The notes under the pieces: generated by a model
What the model was told of the DNA's origin: nothing
Seen by the model: only the letters and a program-made list of their open reading frames with translations
The model's database searches: none
Translations under genes and position numbers: made by a program
Assembly (NCBI GenBank): GCA_002307055.1
Contig: DBTM01000078.1
Coordinates: forward strand, 112,262 to 176,261
DNA: 64,000 nucleotides
Direction: 5' to 3'
DNA from: Clostridiales bacterium UBA1316
GTDB taxonomy: Bacteria; Bacillota; Clostridia; Oscillospirales; Oscillospiraceae
Shown here: piece by piece, positions 54,867 to 63,044 of the stretch
Layout of the letters: each line of letters opens with the position of its first letter
How positions within the stretch are numbered: position 1 is the first letter of the stretch

Positions 54867-54886
54867 TCATACAGGACGAATACAGC

Positions 54887-54914
54887 ATGCAACATATTTA
54901 TGAATACATGTGCA
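54887..54914. promoter_or_regulatory. Candidate LysR-type binding site, copy 2
   Basis: TGCAACAT (54888-54895) and ATGTGCA (54908-54914) are inverted. The box opens ATGCAACAT like the copy at 52291 and starts 21 bases beyond the -35, which corresponds to the usual LysR recognition position near -65. Confidence 0.55.
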
Positions 54915-55055
54915 AAATAACAGATGACGCGCCGTTGAGAGCTCATGTCGGAGCTGAATTTACCTGTTTCTTATTATTTGTGATTATGATAAACTATACT
55001 AATAAAGGCTTCCCGGAGGGGAAGCTGACTGATGAGGGAATTGTGGGGAATCAGT

Positions 55056-55940
55056 ATGAATTTCTCTCAGATAAAATGTTTCTTAGCCGCCGCGGAATGC
55101 TTGAGCTTCACGCGGGCGGCTGATCGGTTATATCTGTCGCAGCCTGTACTCAGCCGGCAGATTGCGGCGATGGAGGACGAGCTTGGGATTGAGCTGTTTG
55201 TTCGCGAAAAGAAGGCTGTTAAGCTGACGCACGCGGGCAAGGTGTTTGCCGAGGGACTCTCAAAGCTTACCGGCGAGTATCAATCCCTCGTTGAAAAGGC
55301 AACCGCCATCCACAAGGGTTTTGCCGGGAATCTGAATATCGGCATGGTCGAGGGGCAGCTCATCTGTCCGCCGTATTCGCAGGCGCTCGGCAGCTTCCAT
55401 GATGAATATCCCAATGTCCGCGTCAATCTCTCCCGGCATACGATGGGGGGCATGCAGCACGCCATCAGGACCGGCGAAATAGACGTTGCCTTCAATGCGC
55501 TGTTCAGCCTGACCGACGAGGATGAGCTGGACTATCTCGCCGTCGGCCGGGCGCAGACGATGCTCGTCATTCCAAAATCGCACCCGCTGGCGGACAGGGA
55601 AGGCCTCAGCCTGACCGATTTTAAGGACGACACCTTTTTAACTCTGCCGGAAACGGAATCGCCGTTTATCGCGCGCTTTTCTGAGCGCGTTGCCAAGCAT
55701 GATTTTTTTAAGCCGAAAACATTGGAAGCGCCCAACATCGGCGCGCTGGCGCTTTGGCTTGAGGCAGGTTACGGGATTTTCCCGCTCAACGAGAATCACG
55801 CGCTTCGGAATAACCCGAATCTCGTGTTTAAGGTCATGCCGGAGCTTGAGGATTCCATTGAAATCGTCCTATGGAAAAAGGACAACACCAACCCGATGAT
55901 CCGTTCATTTGTCAAGCAGTTTAATACAATCAGCTCTTGA
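55056..55940 (+). CDS. LysR-family transcriptional regulator
   Basis: A 294-residue LysR regulator. The winged helix lies at residues 1-60 (FSQIKCFLAAAECLSFTRAADRLYLSQPVLSRQIAAME) and a two-lobed substrate-binding-like effector domain follows (LNIGMVEG, GEIDVAFNAL, LWLEAGYGIFPLNE). ATG at 55056 follows GGGGA. It is divergent from glycyl radical enzyme 2 and upstream of the activase on the same strand, so it most likely controls both glycyl radical enzyme promoters. The inducer would be their substrate. Confidence 0.9.
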   Translation: MNFSQIKCFLAAAECLSFTRAADRLYLSQPVLSRQIAAMEDELGIELFVREKKAVKLTHAGKVFAEGLSKLTGEYQSLVEKATAIHKGFAGNLNIGMVEGQLICPPYSQALGSFHDEYPNVRVNLSRHTMGGMQHAIRTGEIDVAFNALFSLTDEDELDYLAVGRAQTMLVIPKSHPLADREGLSLTDFKDDTFLTLPETESPFIARFSERVAKHDFFKPKTLEAPNIGALALWLEAGYGIFPLNENHALRNNPNLVFKVMPELEDSIEIVLWKKDNTNPMIRSFVKQFNTISS

Positions 55941-56052
55941 TATGGCGCAATGATGCATATTGCTTATCAAAGCATGTGAAAAAGGTTCTTTACGGAGCGG
56001 CGGTTATCAATTAGAATAAAAATAAAATATATCAATCAATTGGAGTATCAAT

Positions 56053-57012
56053 ATGGAGAATAAGAAGCAGACCGGTAAGTTTTACGATATACAGGGTTTT
56101 TCCGTCCATGACGGCCCCGGCATCCGCCTGACACTGTTCATGAAGGGCTGCCCCCTGCGCTGCCCATGGTGCCACAGCCCCGAATCTCAGGCTTTCCCGA
56201 CGGAGCTCAACTGGATGGAGATCAAATGCGTCGGTATCGAAAAGTGCGGAAATTGCCTTGATGTCTGCCCGCATGGCGCCATCACACCCGGTAAAAAGAA
56301 AAAATCACTCAAGGGTGATGAAGAGATCACCCTTGTCACCGTCGACCGCTCGAAATGCGATGACTGCGGGAAGTGTGCCGAGGCCTGCACCTCAAAGGCG
56401 CTTTACATGTGCGGCACCGATTATACCATTGACGAGATCATGGAGCGGGTCAGAAGAGATATCCCGTTCTTCAATAAATCCGGCGGCGGTGTAACGGTCT
56501 CCGGCGGCGAATGCCTCTGCCAGCCTGAGTTCCTGCTCGAAATTCTAAAAACCTGCAAGGCGGAAGGCATCCATACGGCTGTCGATACAACCGGCTTTGC
56601 CAAATGGGAGGCCATTGAGTCCATCCTGCCGTATACGGACCTGTTCCTGCTGGACATCAAGGGCGTCGACCCGGAGCTCCATAAAAAAATTATAGGCGTT
56701 CCCAACGCGCTTATACTTGAAAACGCCAGGAAGATCGCACAAGCCGGTGGGAAATTCCAAATCAGGATTCCCGTTATACCGATGTATAATGATTCCGTCA
56801 AGGCGTTTGAGGACATGGGTCAGTTTATCAAGACGCTTGGCGATTCTGTTGAGGTCGTGCAGCTCCTGCCGTATCACAATTTAGGCACCGTCAAGTGGGA
56901 GCGGCTCCAGCGGAACGCCCCCATCCTTGAGGCGACGCCGCCGTCCGACGAGCTGATGCAGGCCAGAAAAGAACAGCTGGAGGACATGGGCCTGAGCGTC
57001 ATTATCCACTAA
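56053..57012 (+). CDS. Glycyl radical enzyme activase (radical SAM)
   Basis: A 319-residue radical SAM activating enzyme. The SAM cluster motif CPLRCPWC (CxxxCxxC) is near residue 35, followed by HSPE. Two extra ferredoxin-type cluster motifs lie at about 60-120 (CGNCLDVCPHG, CDDCGKCAEAC), as in activases of glycerol dehydratase, choline lyase and related enzymes, but not in the short pyruvate formate-lyase activase. GGGVTVSGGECL is the conserved SAM-contact region. It makes the glycyl radical on the two enzymes encoded divergently. It follows LysR by 112 bases and has GGAG before the ATG. Confidence 0.92.
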   Translation: MENKKQTGKFYDIQGFSVHDGPGIRLTLFMKGCPLRCPWCHSPESQAFPTELNWMEIKCVGIEKCGNCLDVCPHGAITPGKKKKSLKGDEEITLVTVDRSKCDDCGKCAEACTSKALYMCGTDYTIDEIMERVRRDIPFFNKSGGGVTVSGGECLCQPEFLLEILKTCKAEGIHTAVDTTGFAKWEAIESILPYTDLFLLDIKGVDPELHKKIIGVPNALILENARKIAQAGGKFQIRIPVIPMYNDSVKAFEDMGQFIKTLGDSVEVVQLLPYHNLGTVKWERLQRNAPILEATPPSDELMQARKEQLEDMGLSVIIH

Positions 57013-57060
57013 AAGGAGATCTACAGCTACTCCGGCAATTTTTTACGCAAAGAGATTAGG

Positions 57061-57109
57061 AATATCAAAACACCGGTGGGAGTCGAAAACCCACCGGTGT
57101 TTTGATATT
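57061..57109 (+). terminator. Strong terminator after the activase
   Basis: A perfect 20-base stem (57061-57080 with 57090-57109), with TTTTGATATT as the end of the 3' arm. It is the longest uninterrupted stem I found in the window. Confidence 0.85.
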
Positions 57110-57146
57110 GTATGAAATTTAACTTAAAAACACGGTGAATCCTTTT

Positions 57147-57176
57147 TTGACAAACAAGCGGCAGGCTCAGTATAAT
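57147..57176 (+). promoter_or_regulatory. Near-consensus promoter without an adjacent gene
   Basis: TTGACA at 57147-57152, 18-base spacer, TATAAT at 57171-57176. The next gene starts 165 bases later and has its own closer promoter. The transcript may be a long leader or a small RNA. Confidence 0.6.
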
Positions 57177-57269
57177 CAAGGTGTTGAATTCGAAATAGTC
57201 TTGAAGGGAGCGCGTGTACCGCCGCGCGGGATGAAAGAAGCGTATGGTTAAATACAGCATATTATGTAC

Positions 57270-57298
57270 TTGCCGCTAATGGTGCATGTTGGTATAAT
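57270..57298 (+). promoter_or_regulatory. Promoter of the J-domain gene
   Basis: TTGCCG at 57270-57275, 17-base spacer, TATAAT at 57293-57298, about 40 bases before the ATG. Confidence 0.65.
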
Positions 57299-57340
57299 AG
57301 GCGCGGATAGACCTAAATTTACTCATTCAAACGGAGGCTC

Positions 57341-57793
57341 ATGATGACCAGTGTTGCAGTGAATCTTGACGCGCTCAAGCATAAGGTGAGAAAGCTCAAG
57401 CAGCTAGAGATTAACCTCCGGTTTCATGGTATCAAGCAGCCGGATAAATATCTTGTTTGGGATTATTTTTTTGATCTGAACGGGACGAATACCGGCAAAG
57501 CGAAGTACTCGTTATGTATGCTGGCGGCTATGACGCATGAGGAATATAAGAACGCTGTCAATGAGTATTTCGCGTTTGTCTATTATGAGCTCTACAAACA
57601 GAACGGTGTTTTAAACATACGCGGGAATTATGACCCCGACATTCTGTCGTCGCTCAATTTGCCGCTGAACGCAAGTGAGAGCGATATCAAAAAAAGATTC
57701 CGCGAGCTTGCTAAGCTCTATCACCCCGACGCAGGCGGCGACGCCGCCCTGTTTATAGAGCTGATGGATAAATATAAAAGACTGATTGGATGA
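57341..57793 (+). CDS. Protein with C-terminal J-domain
   Basis: A 150-residue protein. The last 45 residues form a J-domain (LPLNASESDIKKRFRELAKLYHPDAGG) with the HPD needed to stimulate DnaK. The N-terminal 100 residues are helical and unrecognised. The J-domain at the C-terminus, not the N-terminus, is unlike DnaJ and CbpA. It probably recruits DnaK to a specific client. GGAGG precedes a double ATG. Two candidate promoters lie upstream. Confidence 0.8.
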   Translation: MMTSVAVNLDALKHKVRKLKQLEINLRFHGIKQPDKYLVWDYFFDLNGTNTGKAKYSLCMLAAMTHEEYKNAVNEYFAFVYYELYKQNGVLNIRGNYDPDILSSLNLPLNASESDIKKRFRELAKLYHPDAGGDAALFIELMDKYKRLIG

Positions 57794-57819
57794 TAATACT
57801 AATTTCCAAATAAGCTTGT

Positions 57820-58422
57820 TTATTCTTTGTAAGTGACCTTTGTATACACCTGAGAAAAGTCGATAGCGTCTCCGGACCGCGAGCTGAACAGTCCGTGCTC
57901 AAGATCATCCCAGGTAACGGTATTATCATTGACCAAAACATAATAGACATAATCGGAGAATATCGCGGTTTTACTGCTTGGCGTTCCTTCATACCTCATT
58001 AAGTAGGTGTACTCTTTCGAAACTTTTTTTCCTGTGTCCGTATCCATTTCTTCTATGGTATATTTTTTCCCGTCAAATGACAGATCCTTAATATATAGGA
58101 CTGGGTAATCGTTTTTAATGTCGCTATACAGTTTCGCTGAGTAATGTGATTTATCCAGCAGCGTATAATAAAAGGCCAGCCTGACGGTTCCGGCTTTCCC
58201 CGCATGCGATGCCTTGACAAACGCATCCCATACATCCTGCCCGTGCGTAATACTGATATTTTCGTAAACAACACAATTGTCTGACTCTGCGTTCTGAAGA
58301 CTGTATGTATCAGGCAGCGATTCCAGGGGCACCGCTGTTTGCCTGCCTGTATTTTTACCGCAACCACCAAGCATGGCTATCATACATCCCAACGCCAGTG
58401 CGCACGCTATGATCCTTCTCAT
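57820..58422 (-). CDS. Lipoprotein, DUF4362-like
   Basis: A 200-residue lipoprotein with signal and lipobox MLGGC (Cys near residue 21). The mature part is alpha/beta with ENISITHGQDVWDAFVKASHAGKAGTVRLAF-type features (shown here in short: ITHGQDVWDAF, RLAFYYTLLD). It resembles DUF4362 lipoproteins of Firmicutes, though the match is by eye. It is convergent with the J-domain gene and divergent from the first sigma factor. A terminator-like hairpin lies 75 bases before its start. Confidence 0.65.
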   Translation of the reverse strand: MRRIIACALALGCMIAMLGGCGKNTGRQTAVPLESLPDTYSLQNAESDNCVVYENISITHGQDVWDAFVKASHAGKAGTVRLAFYYTLLDKSHYSAKLYSDIKNDYPVLYIKDLSFDGKKYTIEEMDTDTGKKVSKEYTYLMRYEGTPSSKTAIFSDYVYYVLVNDNTVTWDDLEHGLFSSRSGDAIDFSQVYTKVTYKE

Positions 58423-58496
58423 CAGCGAACCTCCATCATTTGTATTTTATGTTAAACACAGCATAGCGGATTTTTGTGCTAAGTGCAATATTGATT

Positions 58497-58527
58497 AAAA
58501 ACCTCGTCAGTCCCGGCGAGGTTTTTT
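58497..58527. terminator. Bidirectional terminator-like hairpin in a divergent promoter region
   Basis: Stem AAAAACCTCG/CGAGGTTTTTT (58497-58506 with 58517-58526) with T runs on both strands. It lies between two divergent starts (58422 leftward, 58610 rightward), so no gene end explains it. It could attenuate either leader. Confidence 0.65.
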
Positions 58528-58609
58528 GTGATAGAATTATGAGCAAACCGATGAACCTTTTACGTCCTCACCCGACTATATCGACGTAAGTGCTTACACG
58601 AGGAACCAA

Positions 58610-60235
58610 ATGAATAATAAGAATGATTTAACTGAATATGTTGAAAGACTGTATTCTGCCGCTGTCAAAAAGTCGGGCGACTCTTTTGTTGCCGAAGAAA
58701 TCACGCAGGAAACCCTTCTTGCCGCGCTCCAGGCTCTGCGCCGGGGCAGTGAGCCCCAAAATCTTTGGGCGTGGCTTATGCGGATTTTATCCAACAAATA
58801 CTGTGATTATCTGCGCGAGAAATATAGCAAACCAAAGATCAGTTTTGATGATCACATGCTGGAAATTGCCGACGAAAGAGATTCCGGTACCGACGATGAC
58901 TATTCGGAAAGGCTTGACGCGCTCCACCGCGCGCTTGGGTATCTGGCTAAAACGCATCGGGAGGTCATGATACGTTTTTACATGCGCGGGCACTCAATCC
59001 AAAGGATCGCAAGTGAGCTGGGTATTCCCGCCGGCACGGTCAAAAGCAGATTAAATACAGGTCGGCAGCATATCAAAGAAGGAGTCAATGATATGGAAAA
59101 TTACACAAAACAAAGCTATGAACCGGACATTTTATATATCGCATGCGCCGGCAGCTGCGGGCTTGATGACGAGCCTTATTCGACCGTTAAGTATGACGAT
59201 AGGCTGGCGCAGAACGTACTGCTGCTCGCTTACGAAAAACCTGTCACAGAAATTGAACTGGCTAAGGCGCTCGGCGTCCCGGCTGCTTATGTAGAACCCG
59301 TTGTTGAACGCATGGTGAACGGTGAACTGATGCAGCGAACCGACGGCGGCAAGCTATATACGGATTTTATTATTTATACAGATGAGGACAGGAAAACCAA
59401 CTTCAAAAAGCAGATTGAAACGGCTGATACCCGTTTTAATCTGTTTTGGAAGGAAACAGGAAGCGCTCTTGAAGCCGTGCGTAAAACCGACTATTATAAA
59501 CGGCAGAGCCAACACGCCCAGAAAAAGCTCGAGCTGCATTTTTGTGCCAACACACTGATATACGCCTGCACCGCTATCCGCGACGAAGCCACCGGAACGG
59601 CGGGTTACGATTATCCATACCGCAAAAATGGCGGCAGATGGCACGCGATGGGCAACAAGTATACAGCGGATCATGATTTTAACGACGGTTACTGGAAATA
59701 TGCGATAAGCGGTGAAGCCGGTGTTGAAATCAAAAATTTCTGCGGCGCCAAGCAGCTGCAGCTGCGAAAATTCGATACAGAGCTTGGCGGTTACCCGAAT
59801 CGTTATTTGAGCCCGAATTACGTGAAATGGCTTTATGAGATTGAGAAAAATATACCGCCGGAGAATTCTACAGTCGGCGCGTATGTGCTTGAAGCCGCCG
59901 AACCGTTCATTGTGAGCGGCATATTGAAAAAAGACGGGGCTGTCGCGCTCGATCTCCCGATTCTGACAGGCGAAGAATATGCTGAGGAAAAAACATTGTC
60001 AAATGATTGTGTAAAAAACATCAGCGCAGATATCCGCAATGTGATGCGGCAGCTCTTCAGTGAGGGCTGTGTCCGCCTTCCCAAGCACTTGACAAGCGTC
60101 CCCAAATGGCAGCAATATTATCATTGCGGGGACAGCGTGCCAATGGCTGTCATTTTTAAGGCCGTTGAAAAAGGCCTCTTCCTGCAGGGCGTTGATTACC
60201 CCGTTCCGGCGGCGTTGATTGTTGTAGACGAATAA
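58610..60235 (+). CDS. ECF-like sigma factor with large C-terminal domain, copy 1
   Basis: A 541-residue protein. Residues 1-70 form sigma region 2 (FVAEEITQETLLAAL, LWAWLMRILSNKYCDYLREK). Residues about 100-160 form region 4 (HREVMIRFYMRGHSIQRIASELGIPAGTVKSR). From 162 on comes a 380-residue domain that opens with a winged-helix-like part (VTEIELAKALGVPAAYVEPVVERM) and continues without a known fold. No anti-sigma gene is adjacent. GAGGAA precedes the ATG. The codon 162 ATG has its own ribosome site. A paralogue follows. Members with C-terminal extensions regulate themselves in cis in known ECF groups. Confidence 0.85.
   Translation: MNNKNDLTEYVERLYSAAVKKSGDSFVAEEITQETLLAALQALRRGSEPQNLWAWLMRILSNKYCDYLREKYSKPKISFDDHMLEIADERDSGTDDDYSERLDALHRALGYLAKTHREVMIRFYMRGHSIQRIASELGIPAGTVKSRLNTGRQHIKEGVNDMENYTKQSYEPDILYIACAGSCGLDDEPYSTVKYDDRLAQNVLLLAYEKPVTEIELAKALGVPAAYVEPVVERMVNGELMQRTDGGKLYTDFIIYTDEDRKTNFKKQIETADTRFNLFWKETGSALEAVRKTDYYKRQSQHAQKKLELHFCANTLIYACTAIRDEATGTAGYDYPYRKNGGRWHAMGNKYTADHDFNDGYWKYAISGEAGVEIKNFCGAKQLQLRKFDTELGGYPNRYLSPNYVKWLYEIEKNIPPENSTVGAYVLEAAEPFIVSGILKKDGAVALDLPILTGEEYAEEKTLSNDCVKNISADIRNVMRQLFSEGCVRLPKHLTSVPKWQQYYHCGDSVPMAVIFKAVEKGLFLQGVDYPVPAALIVVDE
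59079..59095 (+). promoter_or_regulatory. Internal ribosome site and ATG at the sigma/C-terminal domain border, copy 1
   Basis: AAGGAG at 59079-59084 is 8 bases before the in-frame ATG at 59093, codon 162. Starting there would give the C-terminal domain alone (380 residues). Confidence 0.5.
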
Positions 60236-60259
60236 GCCGTAAAATTATATAACCGTGTT

Positions 60260-60320
60260 CGTAGGGTGTGACGACCCGGCACACCAATCTCCAGGCACGC
60301 CGGGGTCGTCGTGCCCTACG
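60260..60320. repeat. Inverted-repeat element between the sigma factor genes
   Basis: Arms CGTAGGGTGTGACGACCCGGC (60260-60280, one residue beyond 20 in span) and its near-inverse at 60300-60320 enclose a 19-base loop. Ends are CGTAGGG/CCCTACG, like the GTAGGG ends of the element at 6074. It is probably a non-autonomous interspersed repeat. It has no T tract. Confidence 0.65.
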
Positions 60321-60426
60321 AAAAACGTGAGAACAGAAAAGCGGCATCACCAATTAACCAAAACGATATTGCTGGTATTATATTATTAAGAGCACTTAAA
60401 GCAGTATGACCGGAAGGAGGGGGCAC

Positions 60427-61968
60427 ATGGAGCAGCGGCAGGCGGCGAGGCTTGTTGAGGAGACGATGAAAACGCTTTATGCGTGGGCTTTGTCGCGCGT
60501 GTCTCATAAGGAAGACGCGGAGAACCTCGCCGGGGATATTATTGCTGCGGTACTTGAAAACGCACAGAAGATATATGATGAGCACGTGTTTTACGGATTT
60601 TTATGGGCTGTCGCGTCGAATATGTATAAAAAGTTTCTTAGAAACAGCCACCGAATAGAGGCAGCTGAGCTTGACGAGAACGCGGCAGATGATAACAGCA
60701 GCATGGATAAGACGCTCGCTGACCGCGAGGAACTCAAGGCTTTGCACCGTGAGTTATCGCTGCTGTCACGCGAATACCGTGAATGCACCGTCGCGTATTA
60801 CTTTGACGGGCTCTCATGCGGTGATACTGCCCAAAGGCTCGGCATCTCGCTGGATATGGTCAAGTATTACCTGTTCAAAACGCGTAAAATATTAAGAGAG
60901 GGTATCGGTATGGACATTGAATTCGGCGAGAAAAGCTATAACCCCGGGATTTTTGAATACAGTCCCATATTCTTCGGCTCATGCACGAGCGAATATCATG
61001 ATCTTTTCAGGAACCGTAAAATACCCGGCAGTATTCTGCTCAGTGCTTATAACACGCCGATGACTATCCGCGAGCTGTCTGTTGAGCTTGGCATCGCAAG
61101 CGTGTATATGGAGGACGAGCTGGCTTTGCTCGAAAGATACGATCTGATCAAGTGTGCCGGTAATGGCAGAGGCGCGCAAAAATATCAGACGAACATGGTT
61201 ATTTTCACGTTGGATTATGTCAAAGAACTGACAAAGAAGCTCGAAACGGAATATACCGTAAAAATCAGCGAAATTATTGCGTTCATCCGTGACAGACTTC
61301 CGGAGGTTCGAGCGATTGGCTTCCGAGGCTGCGATATCAAGGATAACAATTTACTGTGGTCGCTTTATACGATCGCAATTTTTAACGGCTGCAATCTTTT
61401 TAACGACATATATGAAAAGCAGTTTTATGAAAAAAAGCGCCTCTGTACAGACGCCGTCGGTATACCGGTTGGCCGTGATTTCTCTTACGTGGACAAACCG
61501 TATCCCTGTAATGGCTTTATCGGGCGTGCCGGGGTCGAAACAGCTTTTACATTTATAGACTTCGGCGTGCTTGACAGCCATATTTGTGAGAAATACGAGG
61601 CGGTAAATAAAATCATTACCGAGTCAAAAACAAACAGAGCAGCCGCTGTGTTTCCGGTATTTGTCGATGGCGGAGAAATAATAAACAGCGACTATGTGCC
61701 GGGTGGCGAATATAGTGACATAATGCAAATTTTAAAACAGCCAGTTGAAAAAATGTCCGTCTTATTTGACGTCATCTACAAAACAGCCGCTGACATCATG
61801 CGTCATCACGCACCGGCTGCGCTTGCCGGGCAAGTGGATTATGTCATGTACTACTTTCTGCTTAATGAAATTATGGGCTGGCTCGGGGCCGCGGCTTTAC
61901 AGTCCGGCGCATTGCAAAAACCGGAAAACGGTGAAATGGCGTCGATCTGCGGGTATATCAAAGAATAA
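60427..61968 (+). CDS. ECF-like sigma factor with large C-terminal domain, copy 2
   Basis: A 513-residue paralogue of the preceding protein. Region 2 (DAENLAGDIIAAVLEN, FLWAVASNMYKKFLRN) and region 4 (YRECTVAYYFDGLSCGDTAQRLGISLDMVKYYLFK) occupy residues 1-160. The C-terminal 350 residues align with copy 1 in order: winged-helix-like segment (MTIRELSVELGIASVYMEDELALLERYDL), then KYQTNMVIFT and KKLETEYT, after which similarity weakens. ATG at 60427 is 6 bases after AGGAGG; the ATG at 60406 is rejected. Codon 162 is again an ATG with a ribosome site. No anti-sigma gene follows. Confidence 0.85.
   Translation: MEQRQAARLVEETMKTLYAWALSRVSHKEDAENLAGDIIAAVLENAQKIYDEHVFYGFLWAVASNMYKKFLRNSHRIEAAELDENAADDNSSMDKTLADREELKALHRELSLLSREYRECTVAYYFDGLSCGDTAQRLGISLDMVKYYLFKTRKILREGIGMDIEFGEKSYNPGIFEYSPIFFGSCTSEYHDLFRNRKIPGSILLSAYNTPMTIRELSVELGIASVYMEDELALLERYDLIKCAGNGRGAQKYQTNMVIFTLDYVKELTKKLETEYTVKISEIIAFIRDRLPEVRAIGFRGCDIKDNNLLWSLYTIAIFNGCNLFNDIYEKQFYEKKRLCTDAVGIPVGRDFSYVDKPYPCNGFIGRAGVETAFTFIDFGVLDSHICEKYEAVNKIITESKTNRAAAVFPVFVDGGEIINSDYVPGGEYSDIMQILKQPVEKMSVLFDVIYKTAADIMRHHAPAALAGQVDYVMYYFLLNEIMGWLGAAALQSGALQKPENGEMASICGYIKE
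60896..60912 (+). promoter_or_regulatory. Internal ribosome site and ATG at the sigma/C-terminal domain border, copy 2
   Basis: GAGAGGG at 60896-60902 is 7-8 bases before the in-frame ATG at 60910, codon 162, exactly the offset seen in copy 1. Confidence 0.5.
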
Positions 61969-61997
61969 GCTTATCGGCATTTATCAAACTGCTGATT

Positions 61998-63044
61998 TCA
62001 GCCGACATCCCACTCAAAAATATTCTCGAACCGCTGACCAAGCTTGTAAAGGTCATGCCACTCGGGTATGGGTGCCATTCGTATGAGCTTAGCGCCGAGC
62101 TTTTCGCAGGTGCGTTTGGAAGCGATGTTGGTGTGATTGTTGGATATGATGACCTTTTTCATGCCATGAGAACGCATAACCGGGGCAAGCAGGCGGCAGG
62201 CTTTTGCGGCATAACCGTGTCCGCGCTGAGGTGCGTCAACGCCGTAGCCGATTTGACCGCCGTAGTACAAACCGTCCGTATAGCCGATGCGCAGATTGAT
62301 TTCGCCGATACGGCTGCCCCCCTTGCGAATCTCGAACTCATAAGACGGTACATATTTCTTTTCCGGCACAGCGGGTTTTTTCGCGATGCAAAAAAGCGAT
62401 ATTTCATTGTCGGACAAGTCCGGCGGGTCAACAAAAGCATCGAAGGTAACCGGCATCGCGTTGTAATAGGCGATTTCCCGGGCGATTCGCCACTGCGTAT
62501 ATTCATCGGCAACCTTGCTGACAAAATCATCAACAAACTCAGGTGTGAAAAAGACGGACGATTCTGAGTCGTTTTCTTTGTGCCATCGGTTGTTGCGTCT
62601 GATGTATTCCCCCAAATCCTCGGTGGTGACATCGGGGATTTTCCCGTAACCGGAGACATCGCAAGCCTCCAGCCGTTCCCATAGGCTTTCTGCCCAGTCG
62701 GTATGATGATACGCGTACACACCGGCCAGGCTAATCTCTTTACGGTAATCGGAAAACCAGTTCCCGTTGGTCATTTTGATAAATTCATCCCTTGCAAGGA
62801 TATCCCATCGCCAGTCGGTATACAGATGCAGCAGGACACCCTCGGCATAATCATCTGTCGGCGGTGTCTGAAGCGCCAGCGCAGCCAATGGCTCGCTTCT
62901 GTCGGAAAGATACCGGAAATGTGTGATATCCTTCTCCTTGAAATTCGGCACCGTATCGGGCGCGACATTTCCTACATAAAACAAAGTGCTGCCGTCCGGC
63001 CTGACCTTGTGCGCCATTAAAAAATGTATCATTAAGCTCGGCAT
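61998..63044 (-). CDS. Fusion of a zinc-dependent phospholipase C-like domain and a GNAT acetyltransferase
   Basis: A 348-residue protein. The N-terminal 230 residues have the His/Asp spacing of zinc-dependent phospholipase C-like proteins of Firmicutes (MIHFLMAHKV, GNVAPDTV, THFR, LLHLYTDWRWD, YAYHHTDW). The C-terminal 115 residues are a GNAT domain: FEIRKGGSRIGEINLRIGY, IGYGVDAPQRGHGYAAKA (acetyl-CoA loop) and SNNHTNIASKRTCEKLGAKL. AGGAGG lies before the ATG. It suggests hydrolysis or metal binding coupled to acetyl transfer, but neither substrate is known. Confidence 0.75.
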   Translation of the reverse strand: MPSLMIHFLMAHKVRPDGSTLFYVGNVAPDTVPNFKEKDITHFRYLSDRSEPLAALALQTPPTDDYAEGVLLHLYTDWRWDILARDEFIKMTNGNWFSDYRKEISLAGVYAYHHTDWAESLWERLEACDVSGYGKIPDVTTEDLGEYIRRNNRWHKENDSESSVFFTPEFVDDFVSKVADEYTQWRIAREIAYYNAMPVTFDAFVDPPDLSDNEISLFCIAKKPAVPEKKYVPSYEFEIRKGGSRIGEINLRIGYTDGLYYGGQIGYGVDAPQRGHGYAAKACRLLAPVMRSHGMKKVIISNNHTNIASKRTCEKLGAKLIRMAPIPEWHDLYKLGQRFENIFEWDVG

